From assembly GCF_900230185.1 (NCBI RefSeq), contig NZ_OCSR01000002.1:4154001-4218000 (forward strand): DNA of 64,000 bases, in the 5' to 3' direction. This DNA is from Burkholderia sp. OK233. Its GTDB lineage: Bacteria > Pseudomonadota > Gammaproteobacteria > Burkholderiales > Burkholderiaceae. The first letter of the stretch is position 1; every line of letters begins with the position of its first letter. Shown piece after piece: positions 1 to 7,290 of this stretch. The translations under genes and the position numbers were made by a program. A model generated the notes under the pieces. The model worked only from the letters and a program-made list of their open reading frames with translations. It had not been told where the DNA came from and did no database searches.

Positions 1-119
1 GAACGGTGCCCGATGGCGCGCAAATCCCACAAGCTGAGGAAGTGGCCAAGGGCGTTGCAGGCGTGACATCGGTGAACAACAAGCTGACGCTCGGCACGCA
101 GGGCGGCGGTGGGGGTTGA
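1..119 (+). CDS. BON-domain protein, C-terminal fragment
   Basis: Only the last 38 residues are inside the window, read in phase from base 3 to a TGA at 117-119. The fragment includes EVAKGVAGVTSVNNKLTL, the helix-then-strand ending typical of BON domains (V-x-G-V-x-x-V-x-N-x-L), followed by a short glycine-rich tail. BON proteins are usually periplasmic or envelope-associated and bind membranes or ligands; this role is inferred from the family. The N-terminus, signal peptide and number of BON copies cannot be judged here. It converges on the DUF1501 gene, with a strong hairpin between them. Confidence 0.7.
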   Translation, partial: TVPDGAQIPQAEEVAKGVAGVTSVNNKLTLGTQGGGGG

Positions 120-152
120 TCCCGCCTGACGATTGACGAGTAACGACCAGTT

Positions 153-194
153 GACGGGCAGCGCCGCAAGAGCCAATTTGCGGCGCTGCCTGTC
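153..194. terminator. Hairpin between convergent genes
   Basis: A 13-bp perfect stem (157-169 with 178-190, core GGCAGCGCCGCAA) has an 8-nt loop. It extends by one G-T pair and three more pairs to 153-194. It lies between the ends of the BON gene and the DUF1501 gene and probably ends transcription from both sides. There is no clear T-run on either flank, so termination is inferred from position and stem strength. Confidence 0.55.
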
Positions 195-212
195 GTTCTG
201 GCGATTTCCAGC

Positions 213-1370
213 TTATGCGCGCACGAGCCCTGTCATCGTGCGCACGCCGGCGGTCTGGCCGAACAATGTGGCGGCCGTACGTTGCGGATCGAGTCCGAGG
301 CTTTCGCTTGCGGCGCCGGCGATCAACGCATCCAGCGACATCGTCGGCTTAAGGTCGCGCGCTTCGTAAAGGTCGCCCGGTTTCAGGCCAGGCCAGTCGG
401 CGAGCACACGTCCGCCCGTCACCGCGCCACCCAGCATCATCGCCACCGAGCCGGTGCCATGATCGGTGCCCCCGGTGCCGTTGGCGGCGGCGGTTCTGCC
501 GAACTCGGTTGCCACCACCACGGTGGTCTTGCTCCACAACGGCCCCATGCCGTCGCGCAACGCCGCCAGCATCGTGTCGAGAGCTTTCAGCTGATTGGCG
601 AGACGCGCGTTCTGCGCAGTGTGGGTGTCCCAGCCACCGGTTTCGATCATCGCAATTCGCGGGCCATCGTCGCGTGACAGAAAACCGGCGGCGAGCTTGC
701 CGAGGCTCGCCGGGTCCTGACGCGCTCCGGCGTCGCCCGCGAGTCCGCGCGCGGTCATGGCCGACTCCCATAGCGGGCGCAATTGCGCATCCTGGTCGTA
801 CAGTTGCGAGACCCGCATGAGCAGATCGTCAGGCGCCTGCGGCAGCCCCGAGGGCGCGTACGAGGTCACCGGCGCGTTGCCGCGCAGCGCCATCGGCACG
901 GTCGGCGCGAAGGCGATCGCGTTCTCGCGCGTGGAGGGCATCGATGCGACGAGCCGGTTCAGCCAGCCGTCCTTCATCTGATACGGCGAGGTGCCGCCGG
1001 TCTCCAGCACGTTCTGCCCGTCGAAGTGCGAGCGGTCGCGATACGGTGACGCCACTGCGTGCACGAACAGCGCTTGGCGATCCGCATACATCGCGGCGGT
1101 CTGCACCAGCGAGGGATGCAGCGCGAAGGTGCCGTCGAGCCGGGTCGCCCTGGATGCATCGATCGCAAGCGCACCGCGCAATGTCGCGTAGGCCGGTTCG
1201 GCGTATGGCACGACGATGTTCAGGCCATCGGCCGCCCCGCGCTGGATCACGAACACGAAGCGGCGATCGGTTGCGACGCTGGCAAACGCGATCCGGGGCG
1301 ACACGAGAATCGCGCCCGCGCCTGCAGCGGCAATGCTCAGAAACTTGCGGCGTGAAAACATGGCGTTCAT
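213..1370 (-). CDS. DUF1501 family secreted protein
   Basis: A 385-residue protein of the DUF1501 family, related in fold to sulfatases and alkaline phosphatases; the substrate is unknown. The chosen start (ATG at 1368-1370) gives an N-terminus with a twin-arginine signal, SRRKFLS at about residues 6-12, then a hydrophobic Ala/Gly stretch to about residue 30, so Tat export to the periplasm is likely. Characteristic segments are QRGAADGLN near the N-terminus, IETGGWDTHTAQN in the middle and VATEFGRTAAANGTGGTDHG further on. The start overlaps the stop of the DUF1800 gene as ATGA, showing translational coupling. DUF1800 and DUF1501 genes are regularly paired in bacterial genomes. A longer reading frame extends to 1751 but runs through the upstream gene and was not used. 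Confidence 0.9.
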   Translation of the reverse strand: MNAMFSRRKFLSIAAAGAGAILVSPRIAFASVATDRRFVFVIQRGAADGLNIVVPYAEPAYATLRGALAIDASRATRLDGTFALHPSLVQTAAMYADRQALFVHAVASPYRDRSHFDGQNVLETGGTSPYQMKDGWLNRLVASMPSTRENAIAFAPTVPMALRGNAPVTSYAPSGLPQAPDDLLMRVSQLYDQDAQLRPLWESAMTARGLAGDAGARQDPASLGKLAAGFLSRDDGPRIAMIETGGWDTHTAQNARLANQLKALDTMLAALRDGMGPLWSKTTVVVATEFGRTAAANGTGGTDHGTGSVAMMLGGAVTGGRVLADWPGLKPGDLYEARDLKPTMSLDALIAGAASESLGLDPQRTAATLFGQTAGVRTMTGLVRA

Positions 1371-2896
1371 CTCCGTTGAAAATCCGGCGAGACCAGCAGC
1401 AGCGCGATCGCCGTCGATGCGCTTTCGGCACGCGACACGGCCGTGGCAGTCGGCGCACTGAGCGAGCCGGCCAGCAAGGTCTGCCCGAGCGAGCGCGCAT
1501 CGAGCCGGTCGCCGACGCGCGACGCGAAACGCTGTGCCACTTCGACCCGGCGCACGAGCGCATCGGGCGCCGCCCAGCTCGCGGCAATGTCGTCGTAGCC
1601 CGCGGGCGAACCCGGGCGCCACACCGGCTGACCGAGTTGCGTCAGGATGGGCGCGGCCTGCATGGTGCCGATGTCCTGCCAGCCGAGCCCGCGCATCGAA
1701 GAAATGGTCCACTCCCACGGTGTCTTGAACTTCACGGCGGCCGGCGACCACGCCTGCGGCATGTCGAGCAGAGTCCGGTACACGGTCGGCAGATCGCCGC
1801 CGCTGCGCGCGAATGCATTCGCCAATCGCTCGCTCACGTCGGGCGGGGGATTGTCCGCGATGAAGTGACGGGCGAGCTTGCCGCCGATGTGCTTCGCTGT
1901 CGCCGGCGCGCTTGCGAGGTCGTGCAGGATCGCCAGCGCCTGCTCTTCTCCCGGCTGGTCGTAGCGGCGCCCCATGATGGTTCGCGAGCCCGGCTCGTGC
2001 AACGCGGTGCGAAACACGAAGGTGCCTGGGGCGGCGTTCGGCTGCATACCCTGCCCGCGCGGATTGCCCGGATTGCCCGGATTGCCCGGATTGCCGGCGA
2101 GACTCCAGCCTGTCAGCGCACGGGCGAATTCGGTGACGTCGTCCTGGTTGTAGCCGCTGCGCACGCCGAGTGTGTGCAACTCCATGATTTCGCGCGCCAG
2201 ATTCTCATTCAGACCGCGTTTGGCGTTCGGATTGCGCTCCGCGGCGCGCATGGCCGCCATGCTGTCCGGTCCAACCGAACGCGTCTGATCGAGAAACAAC
2301 TGCATGGCCGGATGACGTTCAACGGCGATCAGCATGTCTTCAAAACGACCGAGCACGTGCGGGCGGATCGCTTCCGCTTCGAATGAACCGGCGAGTGCCG
2401 CAACGCCGGGTTTTTCCGTCGACACCGCGAAGTGGTTCGCCCAGAAATGAACCAGCCGCTCGATGAAAGGCGTCTGCGTGGTCAGCGCGCTAGCGACCCG
2501 CGCGTTCACCGAAGAACGGTACATGTCGAGAATTTCGCTGCGCAATGCTTTTCGTTCGGCTTGCTTAGCAGTTTGTGCGGCGGTTTCTGGTGCACCCTGC
2601 CCGGTGGTTTGCGTGCTGACCTGCGCATTCGCCTGATTGGCGGATGCGCCTTCGTTGACGTTCTGCTGGGTCTGCCGGTTCAGTTGATTCAGCTGCATGC
2701 GCTGTTGTGCCAGCTCGCCGGACAGCACCACCGAATCAGGCTGGCTCGCCCACGCGGCAGGCCGCGGCTGATATTGCTCGAACTGCGCGAGCAGCCATCC
2801 CTTCGGGTCGGCGGGCGGCGTATCGTCGGCACGCGCGCCGAGGCCGAAGCGGTTCAGCGCAATCGCCGCGGCATTCATGTTCGGTGATGTGGCCAT
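1367..2896 (-). CDS. DUF1800 family protein
   Basis: A 509-residue DUF1800 protein. The N-terminal AIALNRFGLGAR and later FWANHFAVSTEKPGVAALAG, ENLAREIMELHTLGV and FARALTGWSL are hallmark segments of the family. The molecular function is unknown. No classical signal peptide is evident. It is the fourth gene of the ECF-sigma operon and is coupled to the DUF1501 gene by an ATGA overlap; 74 bp separate it from the CpxP-like gene upstream. Directly after FARALTGWSLAG the protein carries an NPG tripeptide repeat encoded by a 9-bp tandem repeat, and a Gln/Asn/Ala-rich low-complexity stretch lies at about residues 75-105. Confidence 0.9.
   Translation of the reverse strand: MATSPNMNAAAIALNRFGLGARADDTPPADPKGWLLAQFEQYQPRPAAWASQPDSVVLSGELAQQRMQLNQLNRQTQQNVNEGASANQANAQVSTQTTGQGAPETAAQTAKQAERKALRSEILDMYRSSVNARVASALTTQTPFIERLVHFWANHFAVSTEKPGVAALAGSFEAEAIRPHVLGRFEDMLIAVERHPAMQLFLDQTRSVGPDSMAAMRAAERNPNAKRGLNENLAREIMELHTLGVRSGYNQDDVTEFARALTGWSLAGNPGNPGNPGNPRGQGMQPNAAPGTFVFRTALHEPGSRTIMGRRYDQPGEEQALAILHDLASAPATAKHIGGKLARHFIADNPPPDVSERLANAFARSGGDLPTVYRTLLDMPQAWSPAAVKFKTPWEWTISSMRGLGWQDIGTMQAAPILTQLGQPVWRPGSPAGYDDIAASWAAPDALVRRVEVAQRFASRVGDRLDARSLGQTLLAGSLSAPTATAVSRAESASTAIALLLVSPDFQRR
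2061..2096. repeat. 9-bp tandem repeat inside the DUF1800 gene
   Basis: Four consecutive copies of GGATTGCCC (the last ends in G) lie at 2061-2096. They are in frame with the DUF1800 gene and encode an Asn-Pro-Gly run. The unit length is a multiple of three, so copy-number change would not break the frame. Confidence 0.85.
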
Positions 2897-2970
2897 GCCA
2901 TCCTCGTCGGAGTTGGATATTTCTTTAAACGACCGCCACGATCCAATCCGTCGCGGCCGTTCAGAATTTT

Positions 2971-3504
2971 TTATTCGCCCGACGATTCACTCGACGATTC
3001 ACTTGCGGCCGGCTTCGGTGGCTTGTTCGCATTAGCGGCCGCCTGTGGTTCACGCCATTGTCCGCGCAGCTTCAGGCTATCGGCGAATTCGATGCGCTCC
3101 TCGGGTGAGAGCGTCGCCGCAAAATCCGCCACACTGCCCTCCACTTGCGCGCGCAAACTGCTGTCGGCTTCACGCGTGCGGGCCAACGCTGCGTCCAGTG
3201 CCGCGCGATCGAACTGCGGCGCGGCGAGCAGACGCAACACTTCGTGACGCCCTTCGCGGCCCTCGCGGGTATATTGCCGGCCCTCGCGGCGCGCATTCTT
3301 CAAGCCGTCGATGAAAGCCTTCTGACGCTCGGCCGGCAGCGTTTCGGCAGCAAAGCGCAGCGCCGTGCGCTGCTGCGCCAACACCGTGGTGGTCGCGCCA
3401 TGCGCCGCAAACCATTGATAAGCCCCTCCGACAATCGCGCCCAGCAGAAACACGTTGAGCACCAGCGAAGCCACCAGCACGATTTTCCATGACCGGCCGT
3501 TCAT
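2971..3504 (-). CDS. Periplasmic CpxP/heavy-metal-sensor-like protein
   Basis: A 177-residue protein with one N-terminal membrane anchor (about residues 7-29) and an Arg/Glu-rich helical periplasmic part. The segment TLSPEERIEFADSL and the preceding helices resemble the Spy/CpxP/CnrX-like fold often labelled periplasmic heavy-metal sensor. The His and Met ligands expected of a CnrX-type metal site are not obvious; only two His occur in the periplasmic part. Sensing of metal is therefore doubtful, and envelope stress is equally likely. The ATG overlaps the anti-sigma stop (ATGA). The order sigma, anti-sigma, periplasmic partner matches cnr-type signalling operons. The tail is Ala/Ser/Glu-rich low complexity. 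Confidence 0.8.
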   Translation of the reverse strand: MNGRSWKIVLVASLVLNVFLLGAIVGGAYQWFAAHGATTTVLAQQRTALRFAAETLPAERQKAFIDGLKNARREGRQYTREGREGRHEVLRLLAAPQFDRAALDAALARTREADSSLRAQVEGSVADFAATLSPEERIEFADSLKLRGQWREPQAAANANKPPKPAASESSSESSGE

Positions 3505-3920
3505 TCGCCGCTCCAATCGGCGGATGAACCACCGAAGCTCGAAGTTAAATAAGAGGACTCGTGCACTTGCGGAACCGTCCCCGTCAAAACAAAGAACGAG
3601 ACCGCAAAAGCGCCGGCCACGCCGCCCAGCACGCCGACGCCTGCCACCGCCGCACCCGACCACCACAATTTCCGGCGTGGTGCGCTCGGCTGCCGTACCG
3701 GTGCGCTGCCGATGATGCGCTGCTGCAATGCCGCGCCAGGGGGATCGACCTTGTCGGTGGCCAGCCATGCATCGATGCCGGCCGCATCCGCCAGCAACGC
3801 GCCGGCCTCGGCAGGATGCGCCGCGGCCCAGACCTCTGCCGCTGCGCGTTCCTGTTGCGGCCAGCGGCGCGGATCGGCGCCGTAGGCTTCGACGATCTGA
3901 TGGAATCTTTCGGGCGTCAT
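3501..3920 (-). CDS. Membrane anti-sigma factor
   Basis: A 139-residue protein encoded directly after the ECF sigma gene with an ATGA overlap. The N-terminal half (about residues 1-80) is soluble and begins TPERFHQIVEAYGADPRRWP, a pattern seen in anti-sigma factors and related proteins of proteobacteria. One transmembrane segment is at about residues 86-113, followed by a short periplasmic tail. The likely role is to hold the sigma factor at the membrane until a signal, perhaps relayed by the next gene product, releases it. No zinc-binding HxxxCxxC is present. Function is inferred from position and topology. Confidence 0.75.
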   Translation of the reverse strand: MTPERFHQIVEAYGADPRRWPQQERAAAEVWAAAHPAEAGALLADAAGIDAWLATDKVDPPGAALQQRIIGSAPVRQPSAPRRKLWWSGAAVAGVGVLGGVAGAFAVSFFVLTGTVPQVHESSYLTSSFGGSSADWSGE

Positions 3921-4492
3921 GACTTGTCCTTGCTAAGGCCGCTGCCGGCCAGTTGGGCGCGCAGATTGCGGCGCGCACGTGCCAGCAGACTTTCCAGCGC
4001 ATCGACCGTGATGCCCATCAGGGCGGCAGCGTCGATGTTCGACATCTCCTGGTAGTAATTCAGCACCAGCGCCTCGCGCTGTCGTGCCGGCAATGCGGCG
4101 AGCGCCTCGCGAACGCGCTCGTCCTGGGCGCGCGCTTCAAGAGCGGCGTCGGGCAACGCGGCGGGGTCGATCTCGTCGGGCATGTCGTCTTGCGGGACTT
4201 CGCGGCGGCCGCGCAGACGGTCATAGCAAAGATTGAGCGCGACACGATGGACCCACGTATCGACCTTCGCCTCGCCTTCCCGCCAGCGCGAAGCCTGTTT
4301 CCAGATCCGCACGAAGACCTCCTGCGCCACGTCTTCCGCTTCCATGCGGTCTCCCAGCATGCGCGTGGCGAGCGCGAGCAGACGCGGCAGTTTGCGCGCG
4401 ACGAGCGAGCGGACGGCGGCCGGGTCTTGCCGGGCCACCCCCTCGAGCAATTCCGCATCGGGATCGCGTTCGCTCAAGGCATGCGCCTCCAC
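3917..4492 (-). CDS. ECF-type RNA polymerase sigma factor
   Basis: Sigma-70 family, extracytoplasmic-function type. Region 2 is visible as RMLGDRMEAEDVAQEVFVRIW with the DNA-melting part WVHRVALNLCYDRLRGRR. Region 4 is LPARQREALVLNYYQEMS followed by the helix-turn-helix AALMGITVDALESLLARAR. The frame is open to an ATG at 4633, but the first ~47 residues of that version do not look like protein and overlap the neighbour's 3' end. A GTG at 4490-4492 (VEAHALSERDPDAELL) gives 191 residues, normal for the family. First gene of the operon; the four downstream genes are probable targets. No promoter matching a known ECF consensus was recognised upstream. Confidence 0.88.
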   Translation of the reverse strand: MEAHALSERDPDAELLEGVARQDPAAVRSLVARKLPRLLALATRMLGDRMEAEDVAQEVFVRIWKQASRWREGEAKVDTWVHRVALNLCYDRLRGRREVPQDDMPDEIDPAALPDAALEARAQDERVREALAALPARQREALVLNYYQEMSNIDAAALMGITVDALESLLARARRNLRAQLAGSGLSKDKS

Positions 4493-4608
4493 GGCGCGCG
4501 CAAGATGCGTAGCGCGGATCGACTGGTTGTGCGCGCAACGGTTCGACCGGCGCGCACTGGACGGATTGCTGGGTGCATTGCAATCAATATACGACGACCG
4601 CCGGCCGT

Positions 4609-4929
4609 TCAGGCCCAATGCCCTTCGACCCAACGCCAGTTAGGTCCGCGCTGCACCCAATGCCCCGGCACCCAGCGATAGCCGACGCGCACCGGCTGCC
4701 AGTGTCCCGGCACCCACACGTAACGGCCGCGGTTCCAACGCCAGCGGCCCTGATCCCAGACGTAGCCGGCACGCGGCCCCGGCATCATTTCGACGCGCGG
4801 CGGCGGCGGCGCCATGGGCGCCACGATCACCGCCTGCGCGAAGGCCGGCGCAGCCGTCAGTGCGGCAGCGCACGTAATCGCCGCAGCGAGCACGGAAGTC
4901 AGAAGGCGGACCGGTTTGGTCGATGTCAT
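4609..4929 (-). CDS. YXWGXW-repeat secreted protein
   Basis: A 106-residue small exported protein. A Sec signal peptide covers about residues 1-31 (ending APAFA). The mature part is dominated by repeats of aromatic-x-W-x-x-G-x-W type: GYVWDQGRWRW, RYVWVPGHWQP, YRWVPGHW and WRWVEGHW. This is the YXWGXW family (PF12779-like), common in Burkholderiales and of unknown role. The start is the ATG at 4927-4929; a longer frame upstream has no signal peptide. It precedes the ECF sigma gene on the same strand and may share regulation, but the gap and its own signal suggest an independent unit. Confidence 0.85.
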   Translation of the reverse strand: MTSTKPVRLLTSVLAAAITCAAALTAAPAFAQAVIVAPMAPPPPRVEMMPGPRAGYVWDQGRWRWNRGRYVWVPGHWQPVRVGYRWVPGHWVQRGPNWRWVEGHWA

Positions 4930-5299
4930 GCTGGATTTCTCCCCTAAGAGCCGAAGCCAGAAGCGGCTCCGTTTGTTCTTGAACGCCGCAGCCGGAAAAA
5001 TCCGTCGCTTTGATCTGCACTGAAAGAAACGCGCCGCTGCACGCGAATCGTGGAGGCCAGAACAGCCTTTACATCTGGGCCCGACGAAAGCGGAACGACA
5101 GCAAGCGTTATTTAAATGAATGGCTACCGATAGGTAGCGTAATGTTCGCGCCCTCAAATCTTAATCAGCGGGTGTTTCAATGCGCGCTGTTTCTAGCGGT
5201 AAGACACCTCAGCTGTATTTCTAACAATATCCCCAGCGAACATCCACACGTGCATTACTGGAAACGCTGAACGGCGAAGTCGAATCTGGAGCCAGCCAC
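4930..5299. other. Intergenic region, divergent promoters expected
   Basis: This 370-bp stretch lies between two divergent genes and must hold both promoters. A small hairpin, GCTACC-GATA-GGTAGC, lies at 5123-5138. The only open frames are short and without family resemblance. No promoter was assigned. Confidence 0.5.
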
Positions 5300-7090
5300 A
5301 TGTTCCGTAGAACCCTCTTACCCATCCCGTTTGCCGCGATGCTTGCGCTCGCAGCGTGCGGCAACAATAGCGTGAACTCGACGGCCTCCGCGCCGGCGGC
5401 TGCATCGACGCCGGTAGTCACGGTGTCGGCGCAGGATGCCGTCACGACGGCCACGCCGATCAAACACGTGGTGGTGATCTTCGGCGAGAACGTTTCGTTC
5501 GATCACTACTTCGCGACTTACCCGCAAGCCAATAACCCGGTCGGCGAGCCGCAATTCTCGGCAGCCGCAGGCACGCCGTCGGTCAACAACCTCAGCACCA
5601 ACAACCTGATCACCGCGAACCCGAACGCGCTGTCGACCTCGCCGAACACGGCAGGCACCACAGTCGGCGCCGTGACGATCGCGGGCCTCGGCCTGCCGGC
5701 AGCCGATCTGCTGCCGTTCCGTCTCGATCGTTCGCAAGCCAATACGTCGAGCCAGAACCACGCGTATGCCGCGGAACAGCTCGCGTATAACAACGGCGCA
5801 ATGGATTCGTTCCCGCTGTTCACGGCGTCGGGTTCGACGATTGCCGGCAGCACCGGTGCGTTCGCCACGAAGGGCCAGGTGCTCGGTTACTTCGACGGCA
5901 ACACGGTCACGGCGATGTGGAACTACGCGCAGAACTTCGCGATGAACCAGAACGCGTACACGGACACGTACGGTCCGTCGACGCCTGGCGCACTCGAAGT
6001 CGTCTCCGGCCAGAACAACGGCGTCGTGGTGACAGGCGGAACGTCGGCCAACGCGATTCCGGATTCGACCGGCGGCTTCACGATGGTCGGCGACCTGGAC
6101 CCGACCGGCGACGTCTGCACGATCGCGGCAAAGAGCGCGGTGACGGGCGCGATGTCGTCGAAGAACATCGGCGACCTGCTCAGCGCGAAGGGCCTCACGT
6201 GGGGCGGCTTCATGGGCGGCTTCAACCTGACGACCACCAATGCCAACGGCACGACCGGTTGCGCACGCTCGACGTTCTCGCAAGTGCTGAACGCGACCAA
6301 GACCGACTACGTGCAGCATCACGCGTGGTTCCAGTACTACCCGTCCACGGCCAACCTCGCGCACACGCGTCCGACGTCGACGGCAGTGATCGGCTCGACC
6401 GATCCGCTCGACAACACGGCAACGCCGGTTCACCACCAGTACGACACCGACGACTTCTTTGCCGCGGTGAAGGCGGGCAACTATCCGTCGGTGAGCTTCC
6501 TGAAGGCGCCGGCAATCAGCGACGGTCACCCGGGCAACTCGGACCCGATCGACGAGCAGGCTTTCGTCACGAAGGTGATCAACTTCCTGCAGCAACAGCC
6601 TGACTGGAAGAACACCGCCGTGATCATCGCCTACGACGATTCGGACGGTTGGTACGATCACCGCTACACGGCGCCGAAGAGCTCGTCGTTCGATTCGATC
6701 ACGGCGCAATCCGCGGGCGGCGCGACGGTGGCCGGCACCGACAACCTGAGCGGCGCGGGTCAGTGCACGGCAGCGGGCGCGGTTCAACCGCAGGGCGTGA
6801 ATGGCGGCGCAGTGAACGGCCGTTGTGGCCCGGGTACGCGCACGCCGTTTATCGTGGTGTCGCCGTGGGCGAAGGTCAACTTCGTCGACGATACGCCGAT
6901 CACCCAGGCATCCGTGGTCAAGTTCATCGAGGACAACTGGCTCGGCGGTCAGCGCCTTGGCAACGCTTCGTTCGATGCGACGGCGGGCAGCATCATGAAC
7001 ATGTTCAACTTCTCGGGCTCGGGCAACAATCCGACGGTGTATCTGGATCAGAACCTGGGTACGAAGCTCTCAGCGCCGCCGGCTAGCTGA
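5300..7090 (+). CDS. Phosphoesterase lipoprotein (AcpA/phospholipase C-like)
   Basis: A 596-residue protein of the phosphoesterase family PF04185, which includes acid phosphatase AcpA and non-haemolytic phospholipase C. The N-terminus is a lipoprotein signal (LALAAC, Cys20). The active-site segment IKHVVVIFGENVSFDHYFATYP starts near residue 54, with the nucleophile region ENxSFDHY at about 63-70. Further family segments are QYDTDDFFAAV, ISDGHPGNSDPIDEQAF and IIAYDDSDGWYDH, and the C-terminal RTPFIVVSPWAK. It probably hydrolyses phosphomonoesters or phosphodiesters in the periplasm or outer membrane; substrate choice cannot be told from sequence. A di-haem peroxidase gene follows 200 bp downstream, separated by a strong hairpin. 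Confidence 0.88.
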   Translation: MFRRTLLPIPFAAMLALAACGNNSVNSTASAPAAASTPVVTVSAQDAVTTATPIKHVVVIFGENVSFDHYFATYPQANNPVGEPQFSAAAGTPSVNNLSTNNLITANPNALSTSPNTAGTTVGAVTIAGLGLPAADLLPFRLDRSQANTSSQNHAYAAEQLAYNNGAMDSFPLFTASGSTIAGSTGAFATKGQVLGYFDGNTVTAMWNYAQNFAMNQNAYTDTYGPSTPGALEVVSGQNNGVVVTGGTSANAIPDSTGGFTMVGDLDPTGDVCTIAAKSAVTGAMSSKNIGDLLSAKGLTWGGFMGGFNLTTTNANGTTGCARSTFSQVLNATKTDYVQHHAWFQYYPSTANLAHTRPTSTAVIGSTDPLDNTATPVHHQYDTDDFFAAVKAGNYPSVSFLKAPAISDGHPGNSDPIDEQAFVTKVINFLQQQPDWKNTAVIIAYDDSDGWYDHRYTAPKSSSFDSITAQSAGGATVAGTDNLSGAGQCTAAGAVQPQGVNGGAVNGRCGPGTRTPFIVVSPWAKVNFVDDTPITQASVVKFIEDNWLGGQRLGNASFDATAGSIMNMFNFSGSGNNPTVYLDQNLGTKLSAPPAS

Positions 7091-7132
7091 CCCGCAAGCG
7101 TGTGGGCTGCCCTTCCGGTGCGCCTGCCGTCA

Positions 7133-7163
7133 CGTCATGCACGAGCGCTGCTCGTGCATGACG
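7133..7163 (+). terminator. 14-bp hairpin after the phosphoesterase gene
   Basis: A perfect 14-bp inverted repeat (7133-7146 CGTCATGCACGAGC with 7150-7163) has a 3-nt loop. It sits 43 bp after the phosphoesterase stop and about 130 bp before the peroxidase start. No T-run follows, so it may act as a terminator, a 3' stabilising structure or an operator. Confidence 0.6.
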
Positions 7164-7290
7164 ACACGAAGCGCAGCGCGAGGAAGAGCACGAAACACAT
7201 CAAGCTGTAGTTGGGCGTCGAGCCAGTGCAAACGTGCTGGCTCGATTTGCTTTTTGATCGCACCTGATCGAATTACTTGTCACTACCGCC

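Noticed and set aside
2040..2110. Short CRISPR-like array
   Set aside because: The 9-bp units are directly adjacent without spacers and are in frame within a gene.
944..2386. 480-codon plus-strand frame antisense to the DUF1800 and DUF1501 genes
   Set aside because: It is Arg-rich, has no family resemblance, and lies opposite two clearly conserved coding genes; long antisense frames are common in high-GC DNA.
5123..5138. GCTACC-GATA-GGTAGC hairpin as a terminator or operator
   Set aside because: Only 6 bp, expected by chance at this frequency, and not tied to a gene end.
5318..6787. 489-codon minus-strand frame opposite the phosphoesterase
   Set aside because: Arg-rich translation typical of a shadow frame; the plus strand encodes a complete family protein.
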